Below, in pieces: positions 59,201 through 64,000 of a stretch of DNA of 64,000 nucleotides (within the stretch, counting starts at the first letter, position 1; every line of letters begins with the position of its first letter). Under the pieces are notes generated by a model. The model was not told the DNA's origin. It saw only the letters and a program-made list of their open reading frames with translations, and made no database searches. This stretch comes from Nymphaea colorata (Eukaryota > Streptophyta > Magnoliopsida > Nymphaeales > Nymphaeaceae), in contig NC_045138.2 of NCBI RefSeq assembly GCF_008831285.2, positions 17,021,934 through 17,085,933 on the forward strand. Reading direction: 5' to 3'. Made by a program: the position numbers and the translations under genes.

Positions 59201-62200
59201 TTTTTAAATCTCGCAACTAGTGTAATGAGTAACACCATTCAATAGAGAATAGTTTAATTGTTACAAAATTAAGAGAAATTTTTAGCTGCTAAGCTGAGAC
59301 TTCAGTCACACAACCCACATTGACAGGACTCAGTTTTCACGTACCAGGACACTTCAAGGACATATCAAACAAATGTTGCCTTTTTTTCTGTTTTTTTATA
59401 ATGACTGCACATGCACACAGGTGCATATATATATATATATATACACATACACACCCAGACACATGCATGCATGCATTATGCATATATGTAACGCATGATT
59501 CTATCAATGATTCAATAAGGAAGAAAACTTGCCCAGTTGCAAGCTCGAAGGGGCTGATGCCTCATCCTCTTTGGAGGTTTTAGCAGGGCCACATCCAAGA
59601 GATGCACCCAGTCCCTTTTGTTGGTGCTTACAAAGTGCCTTAGGTCCTCCTCAAGGAGAGCATTGGCGTGCTTCGTCTGTCTCCGTGGAAGCTAGTGGAG
59701 AACTGTAGTTCTGAATTTAGTAGTTTGTCCAGAGTCACCGGTGAACCATGTATCTCTTTCACTTACGAGACTCTATGGGATACCCCAATACTTCACCACA
59801 CACTTCATGAAGAGTTTGGCCAGTTATTCGGTGGTGCAGTTGGTGGATGCCATCATGAAGGTGGCATACTTATATTAGAGAAACGAACTACAACCACCAT
59901 GATGGACCCAAGGCCGGAGAACTTGGGTAAGGCCGATCTTCCATCCACAGATATGCTTGCCCATGGCCTTTCTGGGACAGGTAGTGGCTTCACCTCCTTC
60001 CTTCTGGTGTTCCACCTTGTCTTGTTGGCAGACAAATTGTATGTTTCAAAATCAGTGTTACTTAGATGATCGCTTAATTTTTGCACTCTTTAGTTCTTTA
60101 TCTTTTTTAATTTGCCACCAATTGTATTCTATTTTGTACTCTCATGAGCAACGGAGAGGTGTCATTGTATAGTGTACTTATGTGTAAGTATGTGTAGTCT
60201 CTCTCGAGTGGTTCTTTCAGCTACTATTCTGTTTTGGCAGTTGGCTCTCCAGAGTTCTCAAGGTAACATAGCCTAACTGTGAAGTAAGAGGAGAAACTTG
60301 CTTTGTCACAGAAATAGATGTAAACGCCACTCCACGAAGAACAAAGCTTTCTTTTCGAAAGTGTGGTTCTTAATAAGCATTCTTCCCCAACCTGCAAGTG
60401 CTTTACATAACCTTGAATTGTAGACCCTAAATCATTATATCCATATTAAATAAGATGCTATTCTTTATGTAGTTTGCCAAATTAGGTGCCTTTAGAATTT
60501 AATTTTCGTTTTATTAGATTTGCAGTTACGTAACTTTATTTTCATAATATTAGGATTTCCCTGATCTGTAAACATATGAGATACGCAGGATTCATCCCCT
60601 GATTTTTAGTTTTGAATGATATTAAATTATAATCTTAGTCACTCCAGTACGAATAGGTTTTAAATGGTCCTCCTAATTCCATCAAAACTGTAATATATAA
60701 AAACATGATTTGCCTTGATGCTGGTCATCACATTATAGGTTAAAGTTGGCACAAAGGCAAAGCAAGGAAAACAAAATAAATCAAGAAGTATCCCACAAGC
60801 ATCCTCTAGACTCAGTACAAAAATAAACAGCATTTCCCAGAAAGAAACATCATAGAAAGCATATAAAATGAAAGATGGGGGCAGCAAATTATGAAAGCCA
60901 GTTCAGCTGTTAAAAAGAAGACGAAGGAGCAAATGTTCAAGCAGCAACGAAGGGGGACAAGAAACAGAATAAACGAGAATCACTAGCTTCCCATTAGAAG
61001 GCGATATTAAAATAGAAACTCACCAACTTAGCAATCTCCCTCCAAAAATGTGGCGAAGGCCTGGTCATCAAGTAAGCTCTTTCAAGTGCATTTTCTTGAT
61101 CCTGTGACCAGCCAAGAAAGCCAGAACTTCCCAACAGAGTCCCAGATTTCCTTTTAAGAGGGTCGTCATGGTAGCCGTGTTTAACTTCTGATTCCACACA
61201 GGCTTTTTTTTTGTGACTTCCGTTCTCTTCCCTGAACCTCTTGTTCTCTCGTCCCTCATCCTTCAGAAGATCAGAAGAAACGTTCCTTTTCCTGCCTGAT
61301 CTTCCTCCGCTACGCATGAACTTCTCCGAAACAATATCTGTGTTCTCCGTGCGCTCTCCCGCCGCAGTTTGCCCGTTGGAATTCTTTGTCTCATTGTTCT
61401 CATTCATCTTTTTCACATTTGCCGTCACCCCTTCTGCTTCTTTATTAGCAAAAGATTGTATACGGCTACCCGTTGCTTCCCTTGTCCGTTTCTTCACATC
61501 TTCTCTCACATTCGCGCGCATCACCATGACATTTCCTTCATTTTCCTTCCTATCTTCGTCGGAAATAGCATCAACGAATATCGGGGACCTTATCTTTGGC
61601 GTACTACCAGAAGTTCGGCAATTGGGTCTCTGAATTCCATCCAGTGAAGCAAACTTAGGAGCTTTCCTGCGAGCATTTTGAACTATTCCGTCGCAAATAC
61701 CCTTAGCCACTTTCTTCCTCTCCTCCTTCTCCTTCCCCACGTTCTGCACTAATCCACAACCATGGACAACATTCCGCTCGTTCTCCTTCTTTTCTTCATC
61801 AGAAGCACCATGGATGAATCTCGGGGACCTTCTTTTTTGCGTACTGTCATAAATTTCACTATTAGATCGCCGACTTTCATTGTGTGGAACGGACGAAGGG
61901 GATTTCTTATGGGCAGGTTGACTCGTTCCATTGCGATTAACCTTCGCCTTCCTCTTCCTCACCCTCCCTTCCTTCAGCTTCACCACATTCGGATGCACCA
62001 ACCGATCACCATGGACTGTGTACCCCTCGTTCTCCTTGTTTTCTTCCCGAGAAACAGCAGCAATTAACCTGGGAGACCTTCTGATTTGAATCTTGTCAAG
62101 CAATCCGCAATTGGCCGTCGGAGTTTCGAATCTCGGAGATCTTCTGAGGCCCTTATTCACCAGTTTCTCGGCATCGGCTGTGTACCCAAGGTTGGCGTTC

Positions 62201-62451
62201 CTTTCGTGGAGTGCCTTCACAGATCGAGAGGGCCGTCTTCGGTTGGAACCTCCGGAGACTTCCGCTACCGTCGAGGATTCAACTCCTTCACCATTAAAGC
62301 TACCAACTGAATGCGGCCCGCTCCCCATCCGAGCGGATCTCCACCGGGCGCAGTACTGAGAAACCACTTCCGTCCCTCTTCTTATCGTCTCCGCCATGGT
62401 TACGGCGACGACGTTGAGACGACCACCACAGCGGTAGAGAAATGGTGCCAT
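56263..62451 (-). CDS. SANT/Myb-domain protein with internal RRSPR repeats
   Basis: Two exons (61024-62451 and 56263-57021) joined in phase 0 give 728 residues; the 4-kb intron (57022-61023) has donor TTG|GTGAGT and acceptor AAGCAG|GTCCCC. The single SANT/Myb domain is split by the intron: GWSQDQENALERAYLMTRPS (from residue 447), HFWREIAKL | VPGKSAKECFDRIH. Tryptophans are at the first and second helix positions. Residues 100-330 are a basic, repeated region with RRSPRF/RRSPRL motifs followed by SxEExKENExxVHG. The C-terminal exon carries LGQISLAGNVPLEQFSLRGR, RRAVRHILRKQ and an acidic tail. The protein is probably nuclear, chromatin or DNA-bound, by domain and charge; I do not recognise a named orthologue. 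The start is the ATG at 62451 (MAPFLYRC) or the ATG at 62397 (MAETIRRG). The intron contains a broken gypsy fragment. Confidence 0.85.
59570..60090 (-). mobile_element. Ty3/gypsy LTR retrotransposon fragment (integrase region), fossil
   Basis: On the minus strand, short blocks typical of the plant gypsy integrase core are readable in order (PVPERPWASIS, SGLGSIMVVV, and further on LRHFVS and LLDVALL). Only the integrase part is present; no LTRs, gag or reverse transcriptase are seen beside it. It is broken by several interruptions and looks old. It lies in the large intron of the SANT gene, in the same orientation as that gene. Confidence 0.75.
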
Positions 62452-62880
62452 TTTGAAATCGACGACGCGCGCCTCTGGCGATTCGTCTCGTTTGCGAGAC
62501 TCGTATCGCTTTTGTCTGACCCATCTAACGACGAACCAGAACCGATTCTCGAGGATAATAAGCCTCAACACAGATCGACCGTTGTTCTTGGATTTGGATC
62601 ATTGAAGAACGGCCCCTTCTTTTTCCAAGGAAGTCTTAATAGAACCATCCGATGTAAACGGCATACATTTTTTCATAGATCTTTTACTCTATCTGGTGGT
62701 GCCGGAAGAAGTCAAGATCTTGATCTTGTTGAGATCCAGACTCACTTTTGGAAAGACCATTTGAGAAGACTTTACATCCGACAATGGACTCATCTGCATG
62801 GATGCAGATTTAAGAAATGAGTATGATCAGATTTCAATTTAGATCTAATTAAATATCTAATCAGATTCAGATTTGATCGA
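62452..62880. other. promoter side of the SANT gene
   Basis: Leader and upstream region for the minus-strand SANT gene. The codon-like frame continues 40 codons upstream of the ATG but only from a TTG. No TATA box is clear. Confidence 0.4.
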
Positions 62881-62884
62881 ATTT

Positions 62885-63095
62885 AATTTCACAATGTCAT
62901 AGGCGGAGCAAGGATTTTTTCTAGGGTCGGGCCAAGACGACTTGCGGGCCGGGCCAGGGTCGAGTCAAGAGGAGCGACTAGGAGCGACCGGTCGGGCCAA
63001 ACTAAAAAAAATTGATTTATTCAATATAAAAAAAAAAATTCTTGGGCTCACCCGGGCCATGGCCCGAGCTGCCCCCTCCCTCCGCCCCTACTCAG
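62885..63095. mobile_element. short GC-rich inverted-repeat element
   Basis: The left end (AGGCGGAGCAAGG) and the complement of the right end (AGGGGCGGAGGGAGG) are inverted copies. GGGCCGGGCC / GGGCTCACCCGGGCC motifs lie inside each arm, around an A-rich centre. Such AGGGGCGGAG-ended miniature elements are widespread in plants. No clear target duplication was found. Confidence 0.5.
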
Positions 63096-63679
63096 AGGTC
63101 AAGTTCTTTGAACGTAGACATCATGGATGTAAGAATTATTTTTTGATCTATGTTCTATATGAGGTAGTAGAGTAGGCTCAAAGCTAAGAACATTGTGAGA
63201 GAAGGACACAAATTTCCCACTACCTTTTGTCTAGGAAAGGAAGATCTACTTTAACTTTTGTGTCCGTTTGAGTGGGTTAGAGATGCACATGAGCAACACA
63301 ATTATGAGAAGCACTACTTGTGCAGGACACCTCTTTCTCCATGTTGGTACACTCACAAGGACAAAAGGATCACAAGTCAACTGATTAGTGTGCCAGTGAT
63401 GCTGCTCTATGTGGCTTTTTTTTGGACTATCTTTTTTGACATTCTGGATTACTATATTTTAAAAAATGTTAGTATTGCTGGTAGATGTTGATTGGTGCTT
63501 GAATGACAACCAATATGAAATTTATAAAGCCCATAGTGAATCGCGGTTGTCACACACATTCACTTAAATCTTTTGCCGTAGATAACTTTCATACACCAAT
63601 AACCATATTTACAACAATGTTTTGTTTAGAGAACTTAAAATAGAGGTTTCCATGTGCACGATTTAAAGCAATCATATGT

Positions 63680-63790
63680 ATAAAGGTGGGCAACAGGCCA
63701 GGCTTGGGCTAGTTATTTGGCCCGGCTCGATCAAAAAAAGCTGCCGGGCTGGGTTGGCCCGAGTCGGGTTCAACTTAACCGATTGCTAGT
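63680..63790. repeat. CCCGGC/GGCCCG-rich transposon-end-like sequence
   Basis: AAAGGTGGGCAACAGGCCAG is followed by GCCCGGCTCGAT, GCCGGGCTGGG and GGCCCGAGTCGGGTT. This resembles one end of a hAT-like miniature element; the other end was not identified. Confidence 0.4.
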
Positions 63791-64000
63791 GTCATATGCT
63801 GAGGAATATATACAACATGTGACATTAGCAATCACCTCACATAAAAACTTTTGGTGCATTCCTGATGATTCTTTAGAAACTTTTGATGTGTCGCTGATGA
63901 TACTCTTAGAAACTCTTCATATATTATCGATGGTACCCTTATAAACTCTTGGCATGCCCTTAATGGTTTCTAAAACATTAAAATATACAATATTAAGGAT
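63791..64000. other. unassigned end of window
   Basis: AT-rich with a loosely repeated motif (CTTTTGATG / CTCTTCATA / ACTCTTGGCATG). No gene is recognised. Confidence 0.35.

Noticed and set aside
61241-62820. Plus-strand frames of 60-169 codons over the SANT gene
   Set aside because: They are shadows of the long conserved minus-strand exon with its SANT domain.
1-64000. CRISPR arrays, operons or phage-like regions
   Set aside because: No regularly spaced identical repeats with unique spacers and no prokaryotic gene layout; introns and plant families show nuclear plant DNA.

Overview
The window is nuclear DNA of a flowering plant. Its genes carry many introns, the spacers are AT-rich with (GA)n and (TA)n microsatellites and miniature transposons, and the proteins include plant-specific families (an RSZ-type SR splicing factor, a Pol IV/V-type RPB7 paralogue, bHLH92, PRA1). 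The species cannot be fixed from sequence alone. All gene models below were built by eye from reading frame, splice sites and remembered family sequences; no alignment was run.

Layout. 0-4 kb: spacer with a three-unit minisatellite and two SINE-like copies. 4.1-8.7 kb (+): a plastid-targeted, renalase-like FAD/NAD(P)-binding oxidoreductase with nine coding exons and one GC-AG intron. 8.7-12.3 kb: mostly spacer, with weak hints of exons of an unidentified minus-strand gene. 12.3-15.1 kb (-): two tandem intronless PRA1 genes; the upstream copy has a one-base frameshift near its N-terminus. 15.1-19.7 kb: spacer with MITEs, one of them hAT-like. 19.9-24 kb (+): an RSZ21/22-type SR splicing factor. 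24-26.5 kb: tandem duplications. 26.5-30.3 kb (-): a decayed partial copy of NRPE7, then an intact NRPE7-like gene with a 5' UTR intron; their promoters are recognisably the same. 32.4-43.1 kb (-): an ankyrin-TPR protein, TPR10-like, in 13 exons. 43-48 kb: AT-rich spacer. 48.1-52.0 kb (+): a bHLH92-like transcription factor in three exons, whose long second intron holds a Tourist-like MITE. 53.3-53.9 kb: an inverted duplication of a gene fragment that could fold into a long hairpin. 54.7-55.5 kb (+): a decayed bHLH93/ICE-type bHLH gene. 56.3-62.5 kb (-): a SANT/Myb protein with internal repeats, whose 4-kb intron holds a broken Ty3/gypsy integrase fragment. 62.5-64 kb: promoter and transposon-like debris.

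The genes are ordinary, independently transcribed eukaryotic genes and do not form one pathway. Several act in gene expression: splicing (RSZ), RNA-directed DNA methylation (NRPE7) and transcription (bHLH92, SANT). The most unusual structures are the gene-fragment inverted repeat at 53.3 kb, the NRPE7 duplication with a retained promoter, the frameshifted PRA1 twin, and a dispersed repeat whose edge falls exactly on the last splice acceptor of the bHLH92 gene.
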